Positions 39,784-48,617 of a stretch of 64,000 nucleotides of DNA are shown piece by piece; the stretch's first letter is position 1, and each line of letters begins with the position of its first letter. The notes under the pieces were generated by a model that saw only the letters and a list, made by a program, of their open reading frames with translations, had not been told where the DNA came from and ran no database searches. The DNA comes from VFMC01 sp046331225 (lineage in GTDB: Bacteria; Actinomycetota; Acidimicrobiia; Acidimicrobiales; Ilumatobacteraceae), in assembly GCA_046331225.1 (NCBI GenBank), contig JAXLRF010000004.1, forward strand, positions 248,001 to 312,000. Direction: 5' to 3'. The position numbers and the translations under genes were made by a program.

Positions 39784-42095
39784 CAGCTGGCGACCCTCCG
39801 GCTCCGCCGATCGTCGCCGACGATCAGCACGGCCAGCTCGGTGCGGGAACGCACACCGAGCTTGCGATAGATCTGCTGCAGGTGGAAGTCCACCGTCTTG
39901 ACCGACAGGAACAATGACGCCGCCGCTTCACGATTGGTCACCCCGGCCCCGACCGCCTCGGCCACTCGGCGCTCGGCCTGGCTGAGCCGCGACAGATCCA
40001 CCTCCGCCGACCGCCGCGCCCGCTCGTCGAGCGCCGTGAGCCGGGCGTCCCAACCGTGCACGCCGAGCGCCCAGAGCTGGGCCCCGAGGGCCTCGAGCTC
40101 GGTCGGGTCGATGCCCTCGCCGGTGGTGGCCGCCACCTCGAGCCGCACGAGCTCGGCCTCGGCGGCCTCGACCACCAGGCCGAGCGACGCCGCGTGGCGC
40201 ACCACGTGGCCGAGGTGCTCGAGGTCGCGGGCCCGGCACCCGCGACCGATCGCACCCCGCACCGCGGCCAGCCGATCGGTGGCGACGTCGACACCGGCAC
40301 GACCCGTCCACGACGACGCGGTCGGATCGGTCGCGGCTGCGACCCTGCGCCGCACCCACTCGAGCGCGTGACGGGTCCACGGATCGACCGGGTGACCGAC
40401 CGAACCGAGGCGGGCCTGCGCGTCGGTCAGCCGACCGACGAGATGGTCGAGGTCGGCGTGCAGCACCTGCGACACGGCGACCAGCTCGGTGCAGCCGGCG
40501 TCGAGCAGCCCGTCGAGGCGCACGAGCGCGTCGCGCGCCGCCGCCAGCCGACCGGCGTGGCGGTGCTGCAACGCCGCGGCCACCAGCGAATGGGCCAGCG
40601 GCACGCCGGTGCGTTCGGGCTGCACCTCCGGCGTCAACACCCCACCGCGGGCGCTCGACAGCAGTGCGAGCCGGGCCCGCCGCCGCGTGGCCCAGGGCCC
40701 GTCGCCGTCCTCGAGCCAGGCCGCCAGCGGCCGGCCCGACACCCCGAGCAACTCGTTCGCCTCGGCGACCGCGATCGCCACGTCGGGCGTGGAGGTCTCG
40801 AGGTGCGCGACCAACTCGCGCACCGCCGCCACGTGCTGGCCGTCGATCGCGACGCCCAGCGCAGCGAGCCGCAGGCGCTCGCGCACCGCCGAGCTCTCGC
40901 CGTACTCGAGTGCGATCCGGTAGGTGTCGATCGCGGCGGCCGTCGACACGCGGCGGGCCGCGTCGGCGGCCACCATGCCGAGGGCCTCGGCCACCCGGTC
41001 ACTCGGCCCCACGGCTGCCGCGGCCAGCTGCCAGGCGCGGGCCACGGCCTGTTCGGGTGCGTCGTAGCTCTCGGCCAGCGCACGGTGGGCGGCGCGACGG
41101 CTGGCCGGCGCCACCAGGTAGTAGGCGGCCGGTCGCCACCAGGGATCGCTGAAACGCACCGTGGGACCGTCGATCTCGATCAGCCCCTCGGCCTCGACGT
41201 CCTCGAGCGCGCCGTCGTCCTCGCCGAGGATCCGCAGTGCACGGCGCACCGCAGCAACCTGGCCGAGTTCGTCCGCGGCCACCACCACGAGGGCCCGTTG
41301 GAGACGCTCCCCCAACGACTCGAGCACGGCGTGCTGCTGCTCGACCAACGACCGGGCGGGGCGGATCATCGCGGGCAGGCGCTCGTGCCCGGCGCGCTGC
41401 GCCCGGGTCAGCCCATCGGCGAGGGCGATCGCCATGCCCGGGAGACCACGGGCGGCGCGTGCACAGGCACGTGCGGGTCCGGCGGCGAGGCCACGGCGGG
41501 CGAGCACCTCGGTGACGTGCTCGTCGGGCAGCGGGTCGAGCACGATGCCGACCGAACGTGGCACGTCGGGCGAACGACGCCCGCTCATCACGGTGGCGAT
41601 CCGGTGGTGGTCGAGCCGCTGGACGACGAACAGCAGCGCGCCGGCGCTCTCGGCGTCGAGGAGGTCGAGGTCGTCGACCACCAGGCACAGCGCTGCCGAG
41701 GCGCTGACCGTGGTGACGAGGTGCAGGACGGCCAGGCGCACGGCCCCGGCGTCGAGGCCGGCGACCCGACCGTTCGCCACCCGCCGCAGGGTCTCGGCGT
41801 GATCGGACGTCGACGACTCGAGGTACGTGGCCAGCGGGCGGAGCAGGTCCTGCACGCCCTGCCACGCCGTCGGGGTCGGTGCCACCGACCCGCGCACCAC
41901 GATCGTGGTCATCCGCCGCGCCTGTGCGGCGGGCAACACACGGTCGAGCAACCTGGTCTTGCCCGCGCCGCGCACACCGGCGACCGAGACGACGCCCGGC
42001 TGGCCGTTCATCGCCCGGTCGAGCACGGTGGCGATGGCGGTCATCGGGTCGGGCGGAGCGGCGGGGCGAGGGGCGTCGGCGTGCGCATCGGTCAT
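39783..42095 (-). CDS. STAND-type ATPase/LuxR regulator (IniR-like candidate)
   Basis: The 770-aa protein has a P-loop at residues 40-47 (GVRGAGKT), a Walker B-like LCLVVDDLDLLD, an AAA/STAND core to about 330, a long alpha-helical (TPR-like) middle, and a C-terminal LuxR helix-turn-helix (about 701-757: LSQAERRVAEAVGAGVTNRE followed by SLFLSVKTVDFHLQQIYRKL). Such MalT-like regulators bind an inducer and ATP, then activate transcription. Mycobacterial iniBAC is controlled by an adjacent regulator of this type (IniR), and this gene borders IniA/IniC-like genes, so it is the best candidate to bind the shared palindromes at 44613 and 52637. The target is inferred. The start ATG at 42093-42095 lacks a clear -10. 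Confidence 0.85.
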   Translation of the reverse strand: MTDAHADAPRPAAPPDPMTAIATVLDRAMNGQPGVVSVAGVRGAGKTRLLDRVLPAAQARRMTTIVVRGSVAPTPTAWQGVQDLLRPLATYLESSTSDHAETLRRVANGRVAGLDAGAVRLAVLHLVTTVSASAALCLVVDDLDLLDAESAGALLFVVQRLDHHRIATVMSGRRSPDVPRSVGIVLDPLPDEHVTEVLARRGLAAGPARACARAARGLPGMAIALADGLTRAQRAGHERLPAMIRPARSLVEQQHAVLESLGERLQRALVVVAADELGQVAAVRRALRILGEDDGALEDVEAEGLIEIDGPTVRFSDPWWRPAAYYLVAPASRRAAHRALAESYDAPEQAVARAWQLAAAAVGPSDRVAEALGMVAADAARRVSTAAAIDTYRIALEYGESSAVRERLRLAALGVAIDGQHVAAVRELVAHLETSTPDVAIAVAEANELLGVSGRPLAAWLEDGDGPWATRRRARLALLSSARGGVLTPEVQPERTGVPLAHSLVAAALQHRHAGRLAAARDALVRLDGLLDAGCTELVAVSQVLHADLDHLVGRLTDAQARLGSVGHPVDPWTRHALEWVRRRVAAATDPTASSWTGRAGVDVATDRLAAVRGAIGRGCRARDLEHLGHVVRHAASLGLVVEAAEAELVRLEVAATTGEGIDPTELEALGAQLWALGVHGWDARLTALDERARRSAEVDLSRLSQAERRVAEAVGAGVTNREAAASLFLSVKTVDFHLQQIYRKLGVRSRTELAVLIVGDDRRSRRVAS

Positions 42096-42129
42096 CGAGC
42101 GAGCGTGAGCGCGACGACCCCCTGGTCGA

Positions 42130-42147
42130 ATCGGGGGAACCCCTGGA
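42130..42147. promoter_or_regulatory. Weak GGGG-AA-CCCC palindrome upstream of the LuxR gene
   Basis: ATCGGGGG-AA-CCCCTGGA resembles the palindromes at 44613 and 52637 only in its G-run/C-run core, but its centre is 43.5 nt from the LuxR ATG, nearly the same distance. Possible autoregulatory site, low confidence. Confidence 0.25.
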
Positions 42148-42208
42148 TATCGACCGTCGACACGGCAGCGGCGCCGGGGTTGGCGGCGGCCACGACTGCG
42201 GCCGCGGG

Positions 42209-44560
42209 TCACGGCAGGTCGACGGTGATCGACTGCTGCAGGTCGGCCCGGTCGACCGGGCCGATGCGGAGCACCACCGGGCCGGGGGTCGCGGGCACCG
42301 AGAACGTCAGGATGGTGTCGAAGGTCGAGTCGGGCGACAAGTACTCGCCGAACGCGTTCTCGGCCTCGATCGGCGTGTCACCGACCAGCACCCGCACCAT
42401 CGTCGAGTCGACCGCGAAGCCGCCGCACGTGCAACTGCCGGCCACGATCGACAGCGGCACGTTCAGCCACCGGTGATCGGTGGCTGCGCGGCGGGCGTCG
42501 GTGCGCTGGTAGGGGGCGTCGGCGGATTCGTAGGCGGCATCGAGGCCGAGGGTGCCGTCGCCGACGTTCCACTGCACCGTGTTGCCGTCGGCGTCGGCCA
42601 CGGCGAGGGTGGTGGCCATCGTGACCGGTAGGTCGGCGGGCGGGGTGGCCGGATCGCCGTCGAGCGGCACCGACGCCACCTGGTCGTCGGCGTCGCTCAC
42701 CTCGAGCACCGCCCCCGCGAACACCGCCGCGTCGAGCGGGGTGCCCTCGGGCAGGCCGAAGGCGAGCACCGTGGCGACCGTCGCCCCGGGCGCGGCCGAG
42801 CTGGCGCCGTCGACATACGTGGCGGGGAGCGAGGTGCCGTCGGCGAGTCGCAGGTCGTAGGCGGTGTCGGCGAAGTCGACCTCGGTGGCGCTGAGGCCGT
42901 TGGTCGAGGTGACCTCGAGGTAGGCGTACGGCGGTGCGTCGGGGGTGGACTCGAGGCCGCCGAGATACGACACCGGGTCGACCCTGCGGATCACGAGCCG
43001 GGTGACCGTGATCGACAGGTTCGCGTAGGTGGTCGCGCGGGGGAGCGTGCCGGCGAACGGCTCGAGCTCGGTGGCGTCGCCGGCGGCCGCCGTGGCTGAC
43101 GTGGTCGGCGCCGCCGCCGGGTCGGTCGCCGGCACCGTCGTGGGGTCGAGCGGCTCGTCACCCACCGCCGCGAGGTCGGTGGCGGGCACGGTGGTGTCGG
43201 GCGAGGCATCGCCGTCGTCCCCGCCGCGTGTGACCAGCACACCGATCACGACGACGGCGATCACGGCGAGGACGCCGGACGCGATCAGGCCCGTGCGTCG
43301 ACCGGTGGCCGCCGGCTCGGGGTGAGGCTCCGGGGACGGGTCGGATCCCTGGCCCGGGGTCGTCGTGGGCAGGGCCGGCGGTGCCGGCGGGGTGCTGGCC
43401 GTCGGCGGGCCGCTGAACGGCGCGGCAGCCGCCGCAGCCGCCGCGGACACGGGGGGTGGTGCCGCGGCGGCCGGTGGGGGTGGCAGCGCGCGCACGCCGG
43501 CGCGGGCTGCGGCGAGCGAGGCGGCGCCCAGGGCGACGCTGTGCTTGGGGTGGACGTCCACCGTGGCGGGTCGACCCGTGACGTCGTGCACCATCTCGCG
43601 CACGAGTGGGATCCGGGACGTGCCACCGACGAGCAGGATGCGAGCCACGTCGTCCATCCCCAGTCCGGCCGAGCGGACCGCGCGCTGCAATGCGTCGATG
43701 GTGTCGAGGATGCGCGGCCGGATCATCGCCTCGAACTCCACCCGCGTGAGCCGCACCTGCGTCATCAGCCCGGGGAGCGACACCGGGATGGTCACGTCGG
43801 CATCGCTCGACAGCGCCTCCTTCGCAGCGCGGCAGTCGTCGCGCACGCGTGCGAGTGCCGCGGCGGCGTCGGGGTGCTCGCGCACCAGCTCGCTCGGTTC
43901 GAGGCCGAGCGCGTCGATCACGTGCTGCAGCACGGCGTGGTCGAGATCGATGCCACCCATCCGCTCGAGGCCCTCCGGATGGCCGAGACCGGTGAAGCCG
44001 TCGGCCGTTCGGCGGAGCAGCGCGGCGTCGAACGTCCCCCCGCCGAAGTCGTACACCGCCACCACCTGGCCGACCTCGATCCGCTCGAGCGTCGCGTAGT
44101 GCACCGCTGCCGCCTCGGGCTCTGTCACGAACGAGACCGGCCCGATGTCGGCCTGCTGCGCGGCGAGGCGCAGCAGGTCGATCTTGTACGCGCCGAAGGG
44201 CGCGGGATGGGTGAGCACGATCGACGACGGCGGCGCGCCCTGCTGTTGGGACACCTGGGCGACGATCCACGACAACACGTGCGCGGTCAGCGTCTCGGCC
44301 CCGTACGGCGAACCGCCGAGCACCAGCGGTGTGGGATCGCCGAGGCGCCGCTTGAACCCCGCGGCGGCGCGGCCCGGCTCGTCGAGTGCCCGCCGTTCGG
44401 CGGCGTCACCCACCAGCACGTCGCCGGGGCCACGCACGAACACGACGCTGGGGATGGTGGCGGCACGGGTGCCCAGGGTGCAGATCTCCGCGCCGCGAGC
44501 GGTGCTGACCGCGGCGGCGCAGTAGGTGGTGCCGAAGTCGATGCCGAGGCCGTACTCCAT
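42209..44560 (-). CDS. Hsp70-like ATPase with membrane anchor and extracytoplasmic domain
   Basis: The 783-aa protein has an Hsp70/actin ATPase domain (residues 1 to about 365): GIDFGTTYCAAAV, FKRRLGD with the catalytic lysine, YDFGGGTFDAALL and ILLVGGTSRIPLVREM. The DnaK substrate-binding domain is missing. Instead there is a Pro/Ala-rich linker, one membrane helix (GLIASGVLAVIAVVVIGVLV, about 424-446), an acidic Thr-rich spacer and a beta-rich outer domain of about 250 residues with a CTCGG motif. The ATPase is inside and the sensor or effector domain outside. Minus-strand TACAGT (44569-44574) lies 8 nt before the ATG. It is divergent from a second Hsp70-like gene and shares the palindrome at 44613-44630. 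It is probably part of the dynamin locus. Confidence 0.88.
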   Translation of the reverse strand: MEYGLGIDFGTTYCAAAVSTARGAEICTLGTRAATIPSVVFVRGPGDVLVGDAAERRALDEPGRAAAGFKRRLGDPTPLVLGGSPYGAETLTAHVLSWIVAQVSQQQGAPPSSIVLTHPAPFGAYKIDLLRLAAQQADIGPVSFVTEPEAAAVHYATLERIEVGQVVAVYDFGGGTFDAALLRRTADGFTGLGHPEGLERMGGIDLDHAVLQHVIDALGLEPSELVREHPDAAAALARVRDDCRAAKEALSSDADVTIPVSLPGLMTQVRLTRVEFEAMIRPRILDTIDALQRAVRSAGLGMDDVARILLVGGTSRIPLVREMVHDVTGRPATVDVHPKHSVALGAASLAAARAGVRALPPPPAAAAPPPVSAAAAAAAAPFSGPPTASTPPAPPALPTTTPGQGSDPSPEPHPEPAATGRRTGLIASGVLAVIAVVVIGVLVTRGGDDGDASPDTTVPATDLAAVGDEPLDPTTVPATDPAAAPTTSATAAAGDATELEPFAGTLPRATTYANLSITVTRLVIRRVDPVSYLGGLESTPDAPPYAYLEVTSTNGLSATEVDFADTAYDLRLADGTSLPATYVDGASSAAPGATVATVLAFGLPEGTPLDAAVFAGAVLEVSDADDQVASVPLDGDPATPPADLPVTMATTLAVADADGNTVQWNVGDGTLGLDAAYESADAPYQRTDARRAATDHRWLNVPLSIVAGSCTCGGFAVDSTMVRVLVGDTPIEAENAFGEYLSPDSTFDTILTFSVPATPGPVVLRIGPVDRADLQQSITVDLP

Positions 44561-44612
44561 GACCGCGGACTGTATGCAGGCCGGTTTCGGGCTGACCACG
44601 GGTCGACGGAGA

Positions 44613-44630
44613 ACCGGGGATGTTCCCGGT
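44613..44630. promoter_or_regulatory. 18-bp palindrome shared with 52637-52654
   Basis: ACCGGGGATGTTCCCGGT has 8-bp arms with one mismatch. Its centre is 44.5 nt before the GTG of the rightward Hsp70-like gene and 61.5 nt before the ATG of the leftward one. The first spacing is identical to that of the second copy relative to the DcrB-like gene, which suggests an activator site. Confidence 0.7.
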
Positions 44631-44665
44631 ACCCGCTCCGAGGGGCCCGTTCTACCGTCGCCGAC

Positions 44666-47600
44666 GTGGACACTTCTCACCCGCGCCGCCTCGCCGTCGA
44701 CCTCGGAACCACCTGGACCGCCGCCTGGGTCAGCGACGGCGACCGCACCGAACCCGTCGTCCTCGGAGGCGATCACCCGTCGATGCCGTCGGTGGTCGCG
44801 CACGACGGCGACCGGTTCGTCGTCGGCGACGCAGCCGTCGAGCTGATGGGACGCCGCCCCGACGCCGGGGCCCGCGAGGTGAAGCGCCGCTTCGGCGACA
44901 CCACCCCGATCGTCGTCGACGGACGCCCGTTCGGCGCCGACGCCTTGATGGTCGAGATGCTCCGCCACGTGGCGAGCACCGCCTTCCCCGACGGGTGGGG
45001 CGACGTGCAGGTGATGCTCACCCACCCGGCCAACTGGGGCCAGTACAAGCTCGAACTGCTCCACAACGTGGGCGAGCAGGCCGGCTTCGGCCAGGTCTCG
45101 ATGCTGCCCGAGCCGGTCGCGGCCGCCCTCCACTTCGTCGCCTCGGGCCGGCTCGAGCGCGGCGCGGTCGCTGCCGTGTACGACTTCGGCGGCGGCACCT
45201 TCGACGCCGCCGTGGTGCGGGTGGACGACGCGCCGGCGGTGCTCGGGCAGCCCTCGGGACTCGAGCGTCTCGGCGGCATCGATCTCGACCAGCTGATCTT
45301 CACGCACGTCACGTCGGCACTCGGGGAGTCGCTGCGTGGACTCGACTCGACCGACCCGGCCGTGCGCGCCGGCATCGCCCAGCTGCGCACCTCGGTGACC
45401 GCCGCCAAGGAGACGTTGTCGACCGAGTCGGACGTGTCGATCCCGGTCGCGCTGCCGGGCCTGCACACCGAGGTGCGGCTCACCCGAGCCGAGTTCGAGT
45501 CGATGCTCGCCCAACGGGTCGACGAGACCCTCTCGGCGCTCGACCGGGCGGTCGTGAGCAGCGGTGTGCCGATGGACCAGGTGGCGGGCATCGTGCTCGT
45601 GGGCGGCAGCGCGCAGATCCCGATGGTCGCCGAGCGCGTGCGCACGCACACCGAACGTCCGACCCTGTTCGCCGCCGACCCCAAGTCGGTCGTCGCCGGT
45701 GGGGCGTTGCTCGGCATGGTCGAGGCCGCCGCGGTGGCCGAGGCCGCTCGCGATGCCGCCGAGGCGGGCGACGCCGGCGTGCCACCGGAGGTGGCGTCGC
45801 GCGGTGCCGTGGGCGGTGCGGCGGCCGGCACGGGTGCCGGTGACTCGGGCGGCACCGGCACCGTGACCGACCTCGCACCGACCGCAGGCCCGAAGGTGTC
45901 GGCGGCTGCCACGCTCGGGCGGCCGTCGGCGCCGCCCCCGCCACGCGAGGTCGCGTCGCCGACCGTGGTGAAGGTGGCCGTCGGTGCCATGGCGACCGCG
46001 GCCGCCGTGACGGCGGCGATCGTCTTCCACGAGCAGGTCGCGTCGGCCGTCGGTCTCGGCGGGGGGTCGGGCGATGCCGCGCCGTCGGACGGTGCCGATC
46101 CCGATGCCGTCGCTGCACTGCGCACGGCGGTGCAGGACGCGGACGACGACCTGGACGACGTGGACGACCTGGACGACGTGGACGGCGGCGACGGCTCGGC
46201 CGGCGCGGCCACCGGCGACGGTGCCGACGACGGGGCGGACGCGGCGACGACGGCCGACACGGCCGTCACGGCCGTCACGACCGACGCATCGTCGGGCTCG
46301 ACCCTCGATCCGTCGGCCGGTGTCACCGATCCCGCGGTGACGGCGGATGCCGCCGACGCCACCACGACCGCGACGGCCGACGCCGCCGACGCGGCTGCCC
46401 CGCTCGACCCCGCCGTCGCTCCCGACCTGCCGGGGACGACCACCCCGGTGGCCGACGCCACCGCCGCAGCGACGGCTCCCGCGCCGCCACCGGCGCCCGC
46501 GCCGAGCGTCGACCGGCCGACGTTCGAGCGGCCGGCGCCCGCGATGCACGCCGACGACGGGCCCGCCGAGCGGTCGGCGCCGCGAGCACCGCAGCACCAC
46601 GCGACCGCCCCGGCACCAGCGCCCGACGACGACGGCATGGACGCCTTCGACGAGTCGCCGGTCCCTGCCGCTGCGCCGGTCGAGAGCGTCGACGTGGTCG
46701 AGGTCGCGCCGCCGTCCGATGCGCCGGATGCACCCGTGACGACGGATGCGCCCGACGACACGTCGTTCGCCGATGCCAAGGCCGTCCTGCTCGAGCGTGT
46801 CACCTCGTTCGAGCCACCGGTCGGGGCCACCGAGGCCGAGGCCCAGGCGCTGCGGGCCGAGCTCACCGGCATGATCGACCGGTACGAGCCACGCCCGGAT
46901 CAGTCGACCGAGGAGGCGCTGGCCGGCCTGCGCGACGAGTTCGACGAGCGGATCCAGGACTTCACCCAGGACCAGAAGATCGACGCCCTCATCCAGGAAC
47001 AACTGCGCGACCGCGAGGCGCGCGACGACCGAGATGCGGCGACCGACGCGACCGCCCTGGCCACCGACGCGACCGGCACCGACGACGCCGCCGCAGCGGC
47101 CACGGTCGCGACGACGAACGGGACGGGCGACGATGCGACCTCGACGGACGAAGCGACCGACACGACCACCACGTCCACCACTGACGCGACCGCGACGGAA
47201 CCGGCGACGACGGGCGCGGTGGCGACGGATGCGACGACCGACACGACCGCCACTGACGCGACCGCGACGGAACCGGCGACGACGGGCGCGGTGGCGACGG
47301 ATGCGACGACCGACACGACCTCCACTGACGCGACCGCGACGGAACCGGCGACGACGGGCGCGGTGGCGACGGATGCGACGACCGACACGACCTCCACTGG
47401 CGCGACCGCAACGGAACCGGCGACGGGCGCGACCGCGACCGACTCGCCGTCCACGACCACGACGACGACCTCGACCTCGACCGGCGCCGCGACCGACGCG
47501 CCGGCGACGGCGGCAGCGGCCCCGGAGACCGGCACGTCGGCAGATGCCTCGGAGCACGCGGCGACCGCAGAGCCGGCCGCGTCCGCTGAGCCGGCCGCGG

Positions 47601-48610
47601 TCGGCCCGGTCGAGATCGTCGACGACCCGGTGACCGGTGATCCCGTCCTGCGCGAGGCGGTGATCACCGAGCCGAGCGATGCGTTCGTCGCCCCGAACGG
47701 CAACACCGGGATCGTCGGCAACCGGGCCGAGATCGCGCAGGCCCTTGCCGAGGACAGCAACCTCACCAACGCCACCGCCGCCACCACGGCGCCGATCGTC
47801 GACGTGTTCGACGAGGTGGCCGCTGCGCCCGCCACGGAGATGGCGACGAGCGCCGGGAACGTCGAGGTCGAGATCGGTCCAGCGACGATCGAGCCGACGC
47901 CGACGATCGAGGTCGAGATCGGTCCGGCGACGATCGAGCCGACGCCGACGATCGAGGTCGAGATCGGCCCCGCCACGATCGAGGACCCGTCGGCGATCAC
48001 GCCCGGTGCGGCGGCGGAGGGCCCAGCGGAGTCGCCGGTGGATGCTGGTCCGTTCGCGGGTGCGGCGGCGGAGGGTCCGGCGGAGTCGCCGGTGGATGCT
48101 GGTCCGTTCGCGGGTGCGGCGGCGGAGGGTCCGGCGGAGGCGCCGGTGGATGCTGGTCCGTTCGCGGGTGCGGCGGCGGAGGGCCCCGCGGCTGTGGGCG
48201 TGGCGGGCGCGGCCGGGTCGACCTCGCCGCTGCCCGATCTGCTCGGCACGAGGGTCGACATCGCAGAGCACCTGCTCCTCGACAACCCGGCGGTTCCCGA
48301 CCCGGCCGCTCCGGTGCAGGTGCTCGCCGAGAACGCGCCGGCCATCATCGACGCCGCACCGGCCATCGTCGACGCGACGGCCGAGGCGATCGAGAACACA
48401 CCCGTCGTCGCGCCCCTGCCCGACCCCTCACCCGCGTTGGACGAGTTGCCCGACCTGCCCGACCTGCCCGACATGCCGGACGTGCCCGACCTGCCCGAGA
48501 TGCCGGCGCTCCCGGACGTCCCCGATCTCCCGGACCTGCCCGACATCGGCTTCGCCGAGGACATCGCCGGCGACATCACGCCGAACGACCCGAGCTCGCT
48601 CGAGTTCTGA
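44666..48610 (+). CDS. Hsp70-like ATPase with long repetitive low-complexity tail
   Basis: The 1314-aa protein starts with an NBD-only Hsp70 domain (1 to about 370): AVDLGTTWTAAWV, VKRRFGD, VYDFGGGTFDAAVV and IVLVGGSAQIPMVAER. A hydrophobic stretch (about 433-450, VVKVAVGAMATAAAVTAAIV) may be a membrane anchor. The remaining 860 residues are acidic, Ala/Thr/Asp-rich and repetitive, interrupted by one helical segment (about 696-790, with ERVTSFEPP and IDALIQEQLRDREARD). The end is rich in LPD triplets. TACCGT (44653-44658) is 7 nt before the GTG, so it is leaderless. It is followed after 7 bp by the IniA-like gene, forming an operon. The repeat tail may form an extended surface or scaffold region. 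Confidence 0.87.
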   Translation: MDTSHPRRLAVDLGTTWTAAWVSDGDRTEPVVLGGDHPSMPSVVAHDGDRFVVGDAAVELMGRRPDAGAREVKRRFGDTTPIVVDGRPFGADALMVEMLRHVASTAFPDGWGDVQVMLTHPANWGQYKLELLHNVGEQAGFGQVSMLPEPVAAALHFVASGRLERGAVAAVYDFGGGTFDAAVVRVDDAPAVLGQPSGLERLGGIDLDQLIFTHVTSALGESLRGLDSTDPAVRAGIAQLRTSVTAAKETLSTESDVSIPVALPGLHTEVRLTRAEFESMLAQRVDETLSALDRAVVSSGVPMDQVAGIVLVGGSAQIPMVAERVRTHTERPTLFAADPKSVVAGGALLGMVEAAAVAEAARDAAEAGDAGVPPEVASRGAVGGAAAGTGAGDSGGTGTVTDLAPTAGPKVSAAATLGRPSAPPPPREVASPTVVKVAVGAMATAAAVTAAIVFHEQVASAVGLGGGSGDAAPSDGADPDAVAALRTAVQDADDDLDDVDDLDDVDGGDGSAGAATGDGADDGADAATTADTAVTAVTTDASSGSTLDPSAGVTDPAVTADAADATTTATADAADAAAPLDPAVAPDLPGTTTPVADATAAATAPAPPPAPAPSVDRPTFERPAPAMHADDGPAERSAPRAPQHHATAPAPAPDDDGMDAFDESPVPAAAPVESVDVVEVAPPSDAPDAPVTTDAPDDTSFADAKAVLLERVTSFEPPVGATEAEAQALRAELTGMIDRYEPRPDQSTEEALAGLRDEFDERIQDFTQDQKIDALIQEQLRDREARDDRDAATDATALATDATGTDDAAAAATVATTNGTGDDATSTDEATDTTTTSTTDATATEPATTGAVATDATTDTTATDATATEPATTGAVATDATTDTTSTDATATEPATTGAVATDATTDTTSTGATATEPATGATATDSPSTTTTTTSTSTGAATDAPATAAAAPETGTSADASEHAATAEPAASAEPAAVGPVEIVDDPVTGDPVLREAVITEPSDAFVAPNGNTGIVGNRAEIAQALAEDSNLTNATAATTAPIVDVFDEVAAAPATEMATSAGNVEVEIGPATIEPTPTIEVEIGPATIEPTPTIEVEIGPATIEDPSAITPGAAAEGPAESPVDAGPFAGAAAEGPAESPVDAGPFAGAAAEGPAEAPVDAGPFAGAAAEGPAAVGVAGAAGSTSPLPDLLGTRVDIAEHLLLDNPAVPDPAAPVQVLAENAPAIIDAAPAIVDATAEAIENTPVVAPLPDPSPALDELPDLPDLPDMPDVPDLPEMPALPDVPDLPDLPDIGFAEDIAGDITPNDPSSLEF
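47180..47431 (+). repeat. 72-bp tandem repeat inside the Hsp70-like gene
   Basis: Three near-identical 72-bp units start at 47180, 47252 and 47324, then a partial fourth from 47396. Each encodes 24 residues (TDATATEPATTGAVATDATT then DTT and A/S). Near identity at DNA level implies recent duplication. Confidence 0.9.
47867..47983 (+). repeat. 45-bp tandem repeat inside the Hsp70-like gene
   Basis: Units start at 47867, 47912 and 47957 (the last partial) and encode VEIGPATIEPTPTIE. Third-base differences are few. Confidence 0.88.
48005..48190 (+). repeat. 54-bp tandem repeat inside the Hsp70-like gene
   Basis: Units start at 48005, 48059 and 48113, plus a partial one at 48167. They encode GAAAEGPAESPVDAGPFA, with only a few base changes between copies. 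Confidence 0.9.
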
Positions 48611-48617
48611 GGCAGCC

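Noticed and set aside
47180..47431. 72-bp repeats considered as a CRISPR or mobile element
   Set aside because: No spacers, no terminal inverted repeats and perfect reading-frame maintenance; it is a coding tandem repeat.
42209..48271. A 2020-codon open frame on the minus strand through the second Hsp70-like gene
   Set aside because: Only its 3' part (42209-44560) is a real gene. The rest is the antisense of the repetitive tail and gives Arg/Gly-rich nonsense.
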